Positions 11,592 to 22,814 of a stretch of DNA of 64,000 nucleotides are shown here, piece after piece. A program made the position numbers and the translations under genes. Position 1 is the stretch's first letter; each line of letters starts with the position of its first letter. Origin of the DNA: Oncomelania hupensis (taxonomy: Eukaryota; Mollusca; Gastropoda; Littorinimorpha; Pomatiopsidae); contig CM072511.1 in NCBI GenBank assembly GCA_036898135.1, forward strand, positions 47,963,581 to 48,027,580, given 5' to 3'. The notes under the pieces were generated by a model. That model was not told where the DNA came from. It was given only the letters and a program-made list of their open reading frames with translations, and did no database searches.

Positions 11592-12649
11592 TCAATGAAT
11601 GAATGAAGGGGAGTTTAAAATAAGGCAGTATTATTATTATAACAGACGTGTCCTGCATGTTCTAGACACAAATAATTGGCGATGATTGCAGTTCTTACGT
11701 TCAGAAGAACAATTTCTGAAGATCGTTCCACCTCAAAATATAATTATTATTTTATTGGATGTTGTTTTCCACAAATCCAGCCTAAGCCTACACACATCAC
11801 GTACACACATTTACACTGCTTAGTCTTCGAAATGTTTACAACATTGTTACGTGGCATGTACACAAAAGGCAATTTCGCTTCACACAAAAGCATGCACTCT
11901 CTTCCCTGAGCAACTACAGGAAACGGAAATCACTCATAGTGCATTCTGGGAACAAAGTAAGTAAAAGAGCTGTCATTGTAAGAAGAGAGATAAGTGGCGG
12001 TAATTATTTTGTGTAAACTCTTCTTTTGTATCTGCCGAGTTTTAACAACTTACTATAGAGGATCAGACAACGTACTTTCTCCCAAAACTCTGAGAAGTCT
12101 ACAGTACACATAGTTTGAAATGAGAAAAGAAGAAGAAAGGGAAAGTAAATTGCAGGAAAATACACCTACATCTTTCAAGTGCTAGGAGTAAGCACTGCAA
12201 TTTACGCACTCCAAGCCCCTTCAAATCCTATTCAGATTTACACACTCACACACACGAGCGCTCGTGTTTACATTGCTATACGTACATGTATACTATAAAT
12301 ATTGTCACTAGTAATTCCTCCTCCCACTAACACTCCATTTATACAAAATGTAATTTCTCCGAAGTTATTTACATATTCAATAATTGATACAGTCCGTCAA
12401 GAAAAAAATATCTATGTTTTCTTTCCTTCCTCATAATAGCAAGGTCCATGCATTTACCGTACATCTCTGAGCGATGAATGCAGGTTTGTTATGTATGTAA
12501 CCGTACGCGTTATATTTTATTGTATATTATTTTATGGTATTCTATTTTACTGTATCTCAAGTATTTTATATTTTGAAGAACACTCGGATTGGTTATTGAG
12601 CTTAATGCTCGTAGATTTAATTAGAACTCATGAATTATTCTTTTTTTTT
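11592..12649. other. unassigned spacer
   Basis: About 1 kb with no supported gene. The 77-codon frame at 11676-11909 has no recognisable domain. Confidence 0.45.
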
Positions 12650-13720
12650 CTCTAATTTTTGACCCTCATACATAACAGTGTGAGTATGTACTCAACCCCA
12701 CCTCCCGCACCGGAAAAAATTCCGATTTTTGCTAATCTGTGCAAGATGAGTCCTAAATAGTCCAAAAATGATATTGAACAAAAATGTCCGTCCGTCCGTC
12801 TGTCCGACGTCCGCCGTCAGTCTGTGCAAAAACATTAAAGTGGCTAAATAATCAGCGCCTATTTCTAATTAGAGCCGATTCCAACTATCACAACCAAATT
12901 TGGTAAGACGGTGTGTATTCAGGAGACCTCTAAAATGATCAGTGAATGAATGACTTTACTTCAAGATCAAGGTCCCAGGATCATCACATGTTAGTCAAAA
13001 AATGACAATTTTTTAAAACAAAATTTCACTTTTTTCAAACTTATTAATATTGAACTTGTGATTCTTTGAGGCATTATAGAGATATCAATGAGAAACACAT
13101 ACGACGCAAACTTGGTTAACCTCACTCCAGGGTCAAGGTCACTGGAGCTATCCAAAGTCGGTTTATATAGGCATTTTGCTTGGATCTTTAATATAAGCCT
13201 ATGTTCCGTTTTTGCTTTGATCTTCAAGGTCAAGGTCATTTTAGGCCTTGCAAAACATAAAAATAGGTCATCGTACGGTGGAATGGCTGTTTATTTAACC
13301 CATAGTATGCAGCAACATTCGGTTATTTTATCAGACATGCGTGAGAGATCATGTGAGGGTCAAGATCATCCCAAAGTCAAGATCACTAAAGGTCAAGGTC
13401 ATCTCAAGGTCACCTGTTACTTTTTCATAATATAACTTTTGCTGTACTTTATTTGATAGTACGTGAGTGTATTTGGAGTACGTGAGTGTATTTAGAGGTA
13501 AAGGTCAATGTCATCTCAAGGTCAAGAGCATAGAAAGATCAAATTCGATATTAATTTGCATTTTAATACCACCATTTCATTTTGTTTTTCTTGGGCACTT
13601 ATTTTCATGTTAAATATTGAGTTCCATAAAGAGCACATGAGTCATTTGGGTTTTGCCCTTCTAGTTTATTGTACTATTAGTTTCATTAAATATGTATTAT
13701 TTATTTAATTTTGGACGGGA
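12650..13720 (+). repeat. TCAAGGTCA-rich dispersed repeat, copy 1
   Basis: Aligns by eye with 48095-49260 over about 1.1 kb: GTGAGTATGTACTCA..., GATGAGTCCTAAATAGTCCA, GATCAGTGAATGAATGACTT..., then a run of TCAAGGTCA and TCAAGATCA motifs (13127-13410 and 13498-13525). TCAAGGTCA matches the extended half-site bound by NR5A/ERR-type nuclear receptors; binding is not shown. Open frames such as 13088-13435 only read the repeat. Confidence 0.75.
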
Positions 13721-13789
13721 TGGGTGATTTTATTATTTATTAATTTGTTGAAATTTTTATTTTGTTAACCTAATTATTTATCTTTTTCT

Positions 13790-14051
13790 TTTCTTTTTTC
13801 TAACGGGGTCTGGGGCAGGGTGTGAGGGACCCGGAGGTTAGGTGGTAATGCTACGGTCCCAATCCCAACTTGAACTTTCTGTAAGACGCAAAATGACATT
13901 TATAAGTACTTCGTTCTTCACAGGTGAAGTTCAAAAATTTTAATTTAATTTTTTAAATTGATTAATTGGGTTTATGAGTGGTTTTGTTTTGCTCTGTTTC
14001 TCAATGTGAACGAATTGTTACAAAGGAATGTATGTTGTTAAAAGTGTTTAT
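13790..14051 (+). repeat. dispersed repeat interrupted by a LINE, left part
   Basis: Resembles 38205-38430: AATCCCAACTTGAAC against AATTCCCACTTGAAC, ATTTATAAGTACTTCGTTC against ATGTATAAGTGCTTCATTC, then TTCACAGGTGAAG. The continuation lies beyond the LINE at 14965-15045. Confidence 0.65.
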
Positions 14052-14064
14052 GGTGTGTAAGTAG

Positions 14065-14951
14065 AGCGCCTAGAGCGCATCATGTCAGATGCTCTTGCAG
14101 ATCACCAAGGCACAGTCAGCATAAGGGGTAGAGCAATCTCCAATCTTCGTTTTGCGGATGACATTGATGGATTGGCTGGAGAAGAACAAGAACTTGAACA
14201 GCTGGTACAGAGGCTTGACACTACCTCCAGAGCTTATGGAATGGAAATAAGTGCAGAGAAGACCAAAATGATGACCAACAACACCAATGGCATCAACACG
14301 GACATCAAAGTCCAAGGCCAATCCCTCAACACAGTGCATAGCTTCAAATATTTATGAGCCATTGTATCAGACAATGGGTCCCGACAGGAAGTCCTCTCCA
14401 GGATAGCACAAACAACTGCTGCCCTGACAAGGTTGAAGCCCATTTGGAAAGACAGGACCATCAATCTACATTCCAAAGTAAGACTGCTGCGCTCCCTGGT
14501 CATCTCTATCTTCCTATGTGCTTGCGAAGCATGGACCCTCAAAGCAGATCTACAACGAAGAATACAAAGCATGGAGATGAGGTGTTACAGAAGACTTCTG
14601 GGCATTTCCTATACCCAACACATCACCAACGACAAAGTCCGACAGACCATCACACAAGCCATTGGACACCAAGATGACCTGCTCACAGTGGTGAAGAAAC
14701 GGAAACTCCGATGGTATGGCCACATCACCAGATCATCAGGCCTTGCAAAGACCATTCTGCAAGGCATGTGCAAGGAGGTAGAAGAAGAGGGAGACCGAAA
14801 AAGAGGTGAGATGACAACATTCGAGAATGGACTGGTTTGACACTGAGCGAAGCTATCAGGGCTGCTGAAGACAGAGAAAGATGGAGTATGCTGGTAAACG
14901 ATCATCTGTGGTGCCCCTACGACCTCCGGGTTACGGGACAGGATAGGATAG
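14065..14951 (+). pseudogene. RTE-like LINE, 5'-truncated copy with 13-bp TSD
   Basis: The 3' 890 bp of the RTE-like family. It starts inside the reverse transcriptase at the ERIMSDALADH phrase, contains the catalytic FADDIDGLAGEE (about 14150-14180), then ISAEKTKMM and the C-terminal EMRCYRRLLGISYTQHITND and KKRKLRWYGH blocks. It ends in a short (GGATA)n tail. A TGA interrupts the frame near 14356 (FKYL then stop) and further changes lie near 14810. A perfect direct repeat, GGTGTGTAAGTAG, lies at 14052-14064 and 14952-14964, i.e. a 13-bp target-site duplication. The target was the older repeat at 13790-15045. Confidence 0.92.
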
Positions 14952-14964
14952 GGTGTGTAAGTAG

Positions 14965-15045
14965 TCAGATGATTTATATGGTTTGTTAATTAATTAATTT
15001 GGAAAATATTTATGATGTACACATAATAGATTTTGGGATTTTTTA
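14965..15045 (+). repeat. dispersed repeat interrupted by a LINE, right part
   Basis: GATTTATATGGTTTGTTAAT followed by TAATTAATTTGGAAAATA matches GATTTATATGAGTTTAATTC and TAATTAATTTAGAAAAAA at 38410-38455, so the paralog at 38.2 kb represents the unoccupied site. Confidence 0.6.
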
Positions 15046-15771
15046 AAATGTTATGTTAATCTGATGAATAGAAATTGATACAAAAACGTGCGCGCTTCGT
15101 GTGAGCCTGAATGTTGATAACGGATTGCCGCGTCTGCGTACAACATTAAGTATTAGTAATATTATGATAATGATGCTATTCAGTGTTCAATTCGTGATAT
15201 CCTGAATACAAATCTGGTTGTGAATGCTGTCTTAATTAAACCTTTCATCAATGTGTTGGTTAAAAGGCTAGGGTATCAAATATTTTTTGTGTTATTTTGT
15301 TTGATTGTTTGTGTGTATGTGTGTGTGCGTGCGTGTGTGTGTGTAACAATGAGTCTAATTGGGAAATTGCCATTGCTATTAAATAAAAGATTTTAAGAGT
15401 GATCGTTGCTCAAACCGATTGCTAAGCTTTAAAGCATAGGCGTCCCTTGTGATGACAAACAAACAACTTGATCTACTATACCCACTTTCGTTGCAATTTT
15501 TTTTAAAAGAATCAATCCTGATATTGAAACAATGAAATGAATATATCGATTCATATTAAAATAAACAAATGATTTTATGGATTTATAATAAACCGTTACT
15601 TTTGACAGATTGTTTTGGTGACATAATCTGATTTTTTTCCGGCGACGCAACATTCACTGTGAAGGCGACAGGTGCGCGCGTCCTCAGCAGAGAACCGGAA
15701 GACATCTGGGTCTTTGCTGTTCAAAAATCTTCACCATTCAGATGTCGTGCATGGAAGGAATAGTGAGAAGG
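15046..15771. other. unassigned spacer
   Basis: AT-rich with a short GT run near 15310-15345. No gene is supported. Confidence 0.5.
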
Positions 15772-15855
15772 AGGAAGAGAGAGGGAGAAAGAGAGAGAGA
15801 GAGAAAGAGAGAGAGGGAGAGAGAGAGGGAGAGAGAGAGAGAGAGAGGGAGAGAA

Positions 15856-15890
<35 letters not shown>

Positions 15891-15895
15891 GACAG
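15772..15895. repeat. GA-rich simple sequence with (GACA)n
   Basis: Interrupted GA tract ending in GACA units at about 15872-15890. Confidence 0.95.
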
Positions 15896-15945
15896 AGAAT
15901 CAACCTCGTCAGCTGCATTTGAGTGATCTCGCGTAACTTTCCAAG

Positions 15946-15948
<3 letters not shown>

Positions 15949-15992
<44 letters not shown>
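15949..15992. repeat. (GT)n microsatellite
   Basis: About 22 perfect units. Confidence 0.96.
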
Positions 15993-15993
<1 letters not shown>

Positions 15994-16070
15994 CCGTGCG
16001 TACGCGCGCGAGTTTGTATATTATGAGTGTGCACGCGTGTGTATGAGTGTAGGCCTTTGTATATATAGCG

Positions 16071-16541
<471 letters not shown>

Positions 16542-16840
16542 AAAACATCGTAATCATCTACACCGACACAACACCAAAGCCAATAACAACAACATCAGTC
16601 GTTACAACAACATCAGCATTAATAATAACAAACGACCTAACGAAAACAATTTAAATCAGCAATCATCCGCAACAAATATCTAAAAACAGAGGACATCTAC
16701 GCAGTTCTGAACCAAACACGACCTTTAGTAACAAAACCAAATATTAAATCAGCAATCATCCGCAACAAATATCTAAATCAGAGGGCATCTATGTAGTTCT
16801 GACCCAAACACGACCTTTAGAAACGAAACCAAATACTACC
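16542..16840. repeat. duplicated AC-rich segment with an internal ~93-bp tandem duplication
   Basis: The first ~145 bp (CATCTACACCGACACAACAC onward) are nearly identical to 19980-20123. In addition 16651-16743 is repeated directly at 16744-16836; both carry CAGCAATCATCCGCAACAAA and CAAACACGACCTTTAG. No coding function is recognised. Confidence 0.8.
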
Positions 16841-17187
16841 TTTCACTGCTAGAATTTAAGTTATGGAAATGTGGTAAAAAATGGGAGATAAATGATGATG
16901 CGAATAAATAGCTAGCTTCCTGTCTCGATTACGATTCAAACTAGGTTTACGTATTTTTATTTATTTATAAATGAAAGAAAGTCATATATTGTTCATGATT
17001 GCAACTAGGTTTACGAATGTGCACTCGTTCATGCAGCAAATGAATCAAAGTACTGATTGTGGCTGCTCAACACAAGAAGAAGAAGATGTATTAATGGCAA
17101 TAACTTGGTTGGTTTGGTTGTTTCGTTTTGTTTCCTTGTTTTGAATTATTTGTTGATTCTCCAGTTGACGACACAAGAATGAAAATA
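16841..17187. other. unassigned spacer
   Basis: AT-rich. It includes a 50-bp phrase at 17038-17085 shared with 11424-11472. Confidence 0.4.
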
Positions 17188-17515
17188 TACTACTCAAAAT
17201 AATTCAAGGGCCACTCTCATATTTTATTTAGTTTAATTATTTTTTGCTGCTATCAATAATATCGCTTATATTGCTTATTTCAATACGTATCCCGTACAGT
17301 AATATTCAAGACAATCTTATTCTGACAAGTAATCACATGTGTGAGTTTTGAACTTTCTGCACTGAGTTGAAAAACAAACCCAATTATTACAAAAAATGCC
17401 CCTAATTTACTGTTGTCTTGCTAATAAAGCAATATTTTCAACATTAAAAAGTGATTTGCACGCGAAAGGCTTGCATTTTCTGAGCTCAGTTCAACAATTG
17501 GCGCTTTTTTCTGGG

Positions 17516-17523
17516 TATAAATG
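17516..17523 (+). promoter_or_regulatory. TATA box of the Tc1/mariner transposase
   Basis: TATAAATG lies 27 bp before the transposase ATG, inside the transposon. The short spacing implies a very short leader. Inferred from sequence only. Confidence 0.45.
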
Positions 17524-17549
17524 GCAGCGCTTTTGCTGCTTTTCTAACC

Positions 17550-18568
17550 ATGCCCCCAAGGCAACGATTGACTGATGCGGATAGAGGCAGAGCTATTGCA
17601 TGGCTTCGGGAAGGGGTGGGGGTGAGAGAAGTTGGCAGGCGGCTGGGAGTGTCCCACTCCGTTGTCCAAAGGCTGCGGGAGCGCTTTAACAACACTGGAA
17701 GCGTCCAAGAACCAAGAAGGTCCGGACGCCCCCGCGTTACCACTGCAAGACAAGACCATTTCATCACCCTGTCAGCTCTGAGGATGAGGTCCGCTACAGC
17801 AAACACCATCAGAAGACAGCTTCAAGCAGCCAGCAATGTTAACCAGACAATTCGCAACCGTCTACACGAGGCAAACCTGCGATCAAGACGACCAGCAGTA
17901 CGGCCTTTGCTCACCCCAGCTCACCGTGCAAGGCGTTTGGCCTGGGCTCGGCGTCATTTGGTGTGGACTAGGCAACATTGGTCAAGGGTGCTCTTTACAG
18001 ACGAGTCTCGGTTCTCCTTGTCTTTCAACGACCGTCGAGAGAATGTTTGGAGGCGTCCACGGGAGCGTTTTGCTGATGCGACGGTGCACGAGCATGACCG
18101 CTTTGGTGGTGGATCTGTCATGATGTGGGGTGGCTTCGCATTAAACTTCAGAACACCCCTGCTCCAAATTCATGGCAACTTAAACGGTATTGGCTACAGG
18201 GATGACGTCCTACAACCTAGGGTTCTCCCAGCTCAGCGGGCCATTGGGGAAGGTGCCATACTACAGGACGATAATGCCAGACCCCACAGAGCGCGTATCG
18301 TCAATGACTTCCTGCAGAAAAAGCACGTCATAATGATGGATTGGCCGGCTCGATCACCCGATTTGAACCCCATAGAACATCTGTGGGATGTCTTGGGTCG
18401 ACAGACACGGCAAACCTCCCTCCAGGAGCTAACCTTGAAGTTCTGGCCCAAGTTCTCCAGCAAGAGTGGTTGGCCATCCCAGGAAACATCCTCCATAACC
18501 TGATACGGTCCATGAGACAACGATGCCAAGACTGCATTGATGCAAACGGTGGCCACACCCGATACTGA
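17550..18568 (+). pseudogene. Tc1-family transposase, DD34E, one C-terminal frameshift
   Basis: Cut-and-paste transposase that would bind the flanking inverted repeats and insert at TA. The open frame 17550-18503 (317 codons) has an N-terminal helix-turn-helix (residues ~8-45, GVGVREVGRRLGVSHSVVQR), a GRPR linker (59-62) and a second HTH-like segment (to ~110). It has the full catalytic triad: Asp151 in LFTDESRF, Asp241 in QDDNARPH and Glu276 in DLNPIEHLWD, with 34 residues between the last two. The conserved GGGSVMMWGGF is intact. Near 18416-18422 the frame shifts: the expected C-terminus (LEVLAQVLQQEWLAIP, ending GGHTRY at 18568) is in the +1-shifted frame. The published family length is about 340 residues, which the shifted product would match. 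The catalytic core is intact but the C-terminus is scrambled. Confidence 0.92.
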
Positions 18569-18791
18569 CTCTATAGATTTTTGGTTTCTAAAGTTTTGAT
18601 TTTGTAAATGAGGGGTATGTCCAGATAAATTGAATTTACTCGAATTTTAAGCGACTGAGGTCTAAAATCTTTTTTTTATGGATGCAGAAATGATTGCAAT
18701 AAAATATGATGAACTAATAAATTGAATTCGTGTTTCTGATTTAAAGAGAGACCCATATGTCCAAGTGGCCCTTGTATTATTTTGAGTAGCA

Positions 18792-19025
18792 TAATTATTC
18801 CGCAATGGATACCTTTAATAATAAAGAAGCATAATTTTGTTATGTCAAAACTGTGGAACGCAGTTACAGCATGAGACATTCCTCGAGCTATTACGTTCAC
18901 CCTTAATCGGTTAAGTCAATAATATTTTCAATGGCCTCTATATTTATAATTGCGTAATCTTGTGAGTGGGTGAACGCGGACTGTGTGTGGGTGTGAGTGT
19001 TAAATCTTTTATAATGCTGCATCAA
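18792..19025. other. unassigned spacer
   Basis: Nothing recognised. Confidence 0.5.
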
Positions 19026-19087
19026 TTTACTCCGTCTGCCATAGCGCCAATGGTGGGTGTAGACGTTAATCTCAATGTTCATTCATT
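19026..19087 (+). mobile_element. SINE family 1, 3' end fragment
   Basis: Matches the family 3' end: CCGTCTGCCATAGCGCCAAT, GGTGGGTGTAGACGTTAA and CTCAATGTTCATTCATT. The tRNA head is absent. Confidence 0.8.
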
Positions 19088-19220
19088 CCAAGCTTTGCAC
19101 AAGGGCAGATTCAACTTATATTTTATTTTAAAATTACGTCTTAAGATTATTTTGCGACGTGTGCTTCATAATTATAACGGCTTATACGGTTAGCCTACAT
19201 CTGATCTCTTAATTATAAGG

Positions 19221-19413
19221 TTTTTCTCCTTCTTGTTCTTCTTGTTCTTCTTGTTCTTTTTGTTCTTCTTCTTCTTCTTCTTCTTCTTCTTCTTCTTCTT
19301 CTTCTTCTTCTTCTTCTTCTTCTTCTTCTTCTTCTTCTTCTTCTTCTTCTTCTTCTTCTTCTTCTTCTCCTCCTCCTCCTCCTCCTCCTCCTCCTCCTCC
19401 TCTTCTTCTTCTT
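19221..19413. repeat. long (TTC)n then (TCC)n tract
   Basis: Irregular TTCTTG units lead into about 36 TTC units, then about 10 TCC and a few TTC. The strand bias is pure pyrimidine for about 150 bp. Confidence 0.97.
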
Positions 19414-19728
19414 TATATCATAACGATGTTAAGAGAACCTTTCATTCTGGTGTGTTTTATCTCCATAGAGTTTCGCTCTGCCCCGTCGTATTATAATGAA
19501 GGTGATGATGATGATCTCCCCCCCCCCTTTACCCTAACCTCCCACCCCCACCCACACCGCTGCGGTTGTTGTCGACGAGTATGATGCATTTGACATGGCT
19601 ACTAATGAAGGCGATTCATCTGTGAAAGTTGGATTTAATTTGCTAAGAGGCCAGCGACTGCTGAGGAAAAGACATAGCACCAGCTTTCTATTAGTGAATC
19701 AAAGATGGGCGAATTAATAACAACTGGA
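19414..19728. other. unassigned spacer
   Basis: Contains a C-rich stretch (19519-19560, with CCCTAACC). No gene is supported. Confidence 0.45.
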
Positions 19729-19979
19729 TAAATGAATCATCATCATAATGATCGTAATGATGATAATGATGGTGGTAGTGGTGGTGGTGGTAGTGGTGGT
19801 GATGATGATCATCATCATCATCATTATCATCATGATCATCATTATCGTCATCGTCGTCTTAGTCTTCGTCGTCGTCATCTTCAGCAGCAGCAGCAGCAGT
19901 AACAGCAGCATCGCCATAATCAACATCGACAACAATATCAGCGCCAATAACATCAGCAGCAACAACATCAACATTGTCA
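19729..19979. repeat. mixed ATG/GGT/CAT/AGC simple sequence
   Basis: A cryptically simple trinucleotide region; its apparent poly-Val, poly-Met and poly-Ser frames are artefacts of composition. Confidence 0.85.
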
Positions 19980-20123
19980 AAAACATCGTCATCATCTACA
20001 CCGACACAACACCAAAGCCTATAACAACAACAGCAACCGTTACAACAACATCAACATTAATAATAACAAACAACCTCATGAAAACAATTTAAATCAGCAA
20101 TCATCCGCCACAAATATCTAAGA
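19980..20123. repeat. copy of the 16542 segment
   Basis: Nearly identical to 16542-16685 in the same orientation and preceded by similar trinucleotide repeats. Probably duplicated together with its simple-sequence flank. Confidence 0.8.
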
Positions 20124-20173
20124 AGAGCAGCAACATTCCACAACCCATATTAGCTTCGTCATTCAACAGTACT

Positions 20174-20176
20174 TTT

Positions 20177-20271
<95 letters not shown>

Positions 20272-20277
20272 TTTGTT
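20174..20277. repeat. (TTTA)n microsatellite
   Basis: About 25 ATTT units with one interruption. Confidence 0.96.
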
Positions 20278-21076
20278 CCTTTTTATTTATTTATTTTATT
20301 ATCTAAGAATTTTAAGTGGCGCTATTCTTGAGCAAACAAACAAGCGTCAAATCACGTTTTACAATGCTTTATTTATAATATTGTTATTATTTGCAGTTTG
20401 TATCGTCAATGCCGTCTTTGATGTAATAAAGACGTGTAGTGTTTTATGGTGTTATTACAAAACCACGGAAAACAGCAACAGCCGTGGGGTGTTGTTATGA
20501 AACCTGGGTCACAGAATTGCGATGTGGCAATGTACACGCATTTTATGTGTGTGTGTGTGTGTAGTTGCGTGTGTTTGTGTGTGTGTGTGAAAGATAAGCG
20601 GCACTGAATTTGTAACACTTGCTCTAAAACCCTTGAGGGAACCACGAATTCTAAGTTTTAGGAGAGAAAAATAAACATTAAAAAAATGAAGGCGCTATCA
20701 AACAGTTAGTGTCATCCTCTCTCTCTCTCTCTCCCTCTCTCTCTCTCCCCCCTCTCTCTGTCTCCCTGCTCTCTCTTTTTGTCGCACCGTAACACTCAGA
20801 TTGTAAGTGGCAGATTTGCTGAACTGTGTGCATGACAGTGGGTGGCGAATGAGTTATCGCTAGGGCTATTCTTGAACCCAAATAGCAATCTTGGCCGGAG
20901 GTATGCTGAACGTTGATTCCCCAACATAATAACTTTCGTTACAAAAATGCGCATTACCACACTTTGCAAAAAAAAAAAAAATCTATATGTAGCCCAGTCA
21001 TAAGAGCCTCGTGCTCATGTTCCAGAAGTCGCGAGATCGTATATAGTAATACATAGATGCAGGTCCCTCCCAACCA
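20278..21076. other. unassigned spacer with short simple repeats
   Basis: Holds GT runs (20547-20590), a CT tract (20718-20760) and unique AT-rich sequence. A degenerate tRNA-like string (20990-21045) is too decayed to call. Confidence 0.4.
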
Positions 21077-21116
21077 ATAATAATAATAATAACAACACAA
21101 CAACAACAACAACAAC

Positions 21117-21199
<83 letters not shown>
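21077..21199. repeat. (AAT)n / (CAA)n microsatellite
   Basis: AAT units interrupted by a CAA block at about 21095-21117. Confidence 0.96.
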
Positions 21200-21201
<2 letters not shown>

Positions 21202-21551
21202 TATGTCAACAGATTGACTTTAGATCTGTAATTTAGTCAAAGACTTAACATAAAATCGGAATAATTATGTTTATGTGTATTTATATTTGGTAGTATTGTT
21301 GTTTCGTCATTATGACGGACAGTAACTTTCACTTTCAGCCGACTTCACTTTGATTGGCTGGTGTGCAGTCAACGTGTGCTGCGCCATTTTAAAAACGTTG
21401 GCTTGTGGCTAAAGGTTGCCAAGAAGCAAAAATAGTTCGTGCGGAGCAATCGCAAACGTTTTGCAACTCGGGGCTGGCTTTCAAATGATAACTATGTCGA
21501 AGAATAAATGTAGTAATTTAAAATCTACACCCTTCCAATGGCTAATCTAGA
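21200..21551. other. unassigned spacer
   Basis: Contains an ATTGGCTG (CCAAT-type) motif at about 21354 and CGCCATTTTAAAAA at about 21382, which would suit a promoter. No transcript start or ORF can be tied to them. Confidence 0.35.
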
Positions 21552-22066
21552 TTATCTAAAGAGGCAGCACAAAAGTCGTCAGATTCTATAACTGTAACAA
21601 GTTTGAATATGTGTAATCATGACATGTTTTCCTTACTAGAAAAGGCAGTGTATCATGATAATAGCATTAAAAATATATCTATACGGAATTGCTCAAGACA
21701 ACTTTCTAAATTAATATATAAATTAAGAATGAACGAACGGAGCACTAAATACTCGGCTGATGTTAAATGTATATGTAATACAAGCCTATCAGTACATCAC
21801 CTTCTATTTTAATGCTCAGTTTAAAAAGACATATTTAAAGTAAACGGACATAGCATAACTGAATACGAACATTCTGTAGACATGGTTCTATATCATCCAA
21901 ATGTTACAACCGTTGTGAAAGTTATTGCTAAATCTCCTAGTGGTAGACTTTTATAGCCCAGTTTGCTTTAAATTTATGTTTTGAAATAATTGAAGCGTTT
22001 TAAAAGTTACATTTTCAATGTCTAATATCACCTAAATTCGTGAACAGACATTAAATTAAAGATTGA
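21552..22066 (+). pseudogene. I-like LINE 3' end, 5'-truncated
   Basis: The first ~40 bp (AAGTCGTCAGATTCTATA preceded by AAAGAGGCAGCACA) align with the end of the RNase H domain at 4890-4925, so this is the 3' continuation of the same LINE family. The frame 21603-21812 shows the C-terminal region of such proteins: RKLIYKLR-like (read QLSKLIYKLRM), then CICNTSLSVHHLLF, i.e. a CxC...H pattern. A stop follows at 21810 and the frame is broken after that. It ends ATTAAATTAAAGATTGATTG at about 22050-22068, which looks like a short ATTGA-type tail. It lies immediately before the SINE at 22072. Confidence 0.7.
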
Positions 22067-22071
22067 TTGAA

Positions 22072-22284
22072 TGCCCCCCATTAGCGATATAGCAGACGGT
22101 GGAACCAAAAAATCCCAGTGGAGAGAGGGTAGAGAACTAAATCAACACTGAACCACTGTAGCAACATACTGCATGTTAATATTGACTGTGTTAAAGTGCT
22201 ACTTTTACCTTGACCACCACGGGAATCGAGCCTGAGCAATCGGCGTGCCAGGTGAACGCTCTACCGCTGAGCTTCGGCGGTGGT
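22072..22284 (-). mobile_element. tRNA-derived SINE (family 1), diverged copy
   Basis: On the minus strand: ACCACCGCCGAAGCTCAGCG head, box B remnant GGCTCGATTCCC (about 22222-22234), and the family body to CTAATGGGGGGCATTCAA. More diverged than the copies at 9555 and 25252. Confidence 0.8.
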
Positions 22285-22814
22285 GTAACTATGTAGGTTC
22301 AACGTTAAATTAGTTATGACCAATGACCATCTTTCTTTTCTTCAGTAGGTATTAACAGTATTGAGGTTATTTCAGCGTGTAATGGGCGGGATCAGGTGTA
22401 GTCTCAAAAGAGGAGTTGAGCAAACTAGGTGTTGATGCACTGCGGCTTCAGTGCTTTCTCTAAGAAAGCAACCCGAATTCCACATCGCAAGGGCGACAAG
22501 TATAGACTAGGTTGAAAAATTATTGTCCAAAAGGAAAAAGAACGGTAGACAGGAAAAGACTTCACTGCTGGTTCCAAAATTGCTTTCAAAGTGTCTCTAC
22601 CATTTATTTAACAAAATTACAGTTGATTGCGCTCTAGTACGCCAATTCTTCCAAAGCAAAAGCAAAAGCACGGAGACAAAAATAAAACAAATAAGAAGTC
22701 CCCGAGAACAAAGGAAGAGGGCGAAATGACGTTATAAGAACGCCTCGCCTGTAGTTGAACCAAAGAGCTTAATGATAGAAAGAGAGGGAACTTGGTACAG
22801 AACCGCGAGACGAA
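22285..22814. other. unassigned spacer upstream of the THAP-like exon
   Basis: No supported feature. It would contain the promoter and leader of the THAP-like gene if that gene is real; no TATA box or initiator is convincing. Confidence 0.4.

Larger units (their letters stand above)
17188..18791 (+). mobile_element. Tc1/mariner DNA transposon, near complete
   Basis: The element is 1.6 kb. Terminal inverted repeats read inward as TACTACTCAAAATAATTC (left, from 17188) and TGCTACTCAAAATAATAC (right, from 18791). Both continue into AAGGGCCACT, with two mismatches over about 28 bp. TA dinucleotides flank both ends (17186-17187 and 18792-18793), as expected for Tc1/mariner insertion. A single transposase frame lies inside (17550-18503, read on to 18568 after one frame change). 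A TATA-like box precedes it. This is the least decayed transposon in the window. Confidence 0.92.

Noticed and set aside
20984..21050. Degenerate tRNA-like sequence (AGCCCAGTCATAAGAGC...)
   Set aside because: Box A is approximate and no acceptable box B is present.
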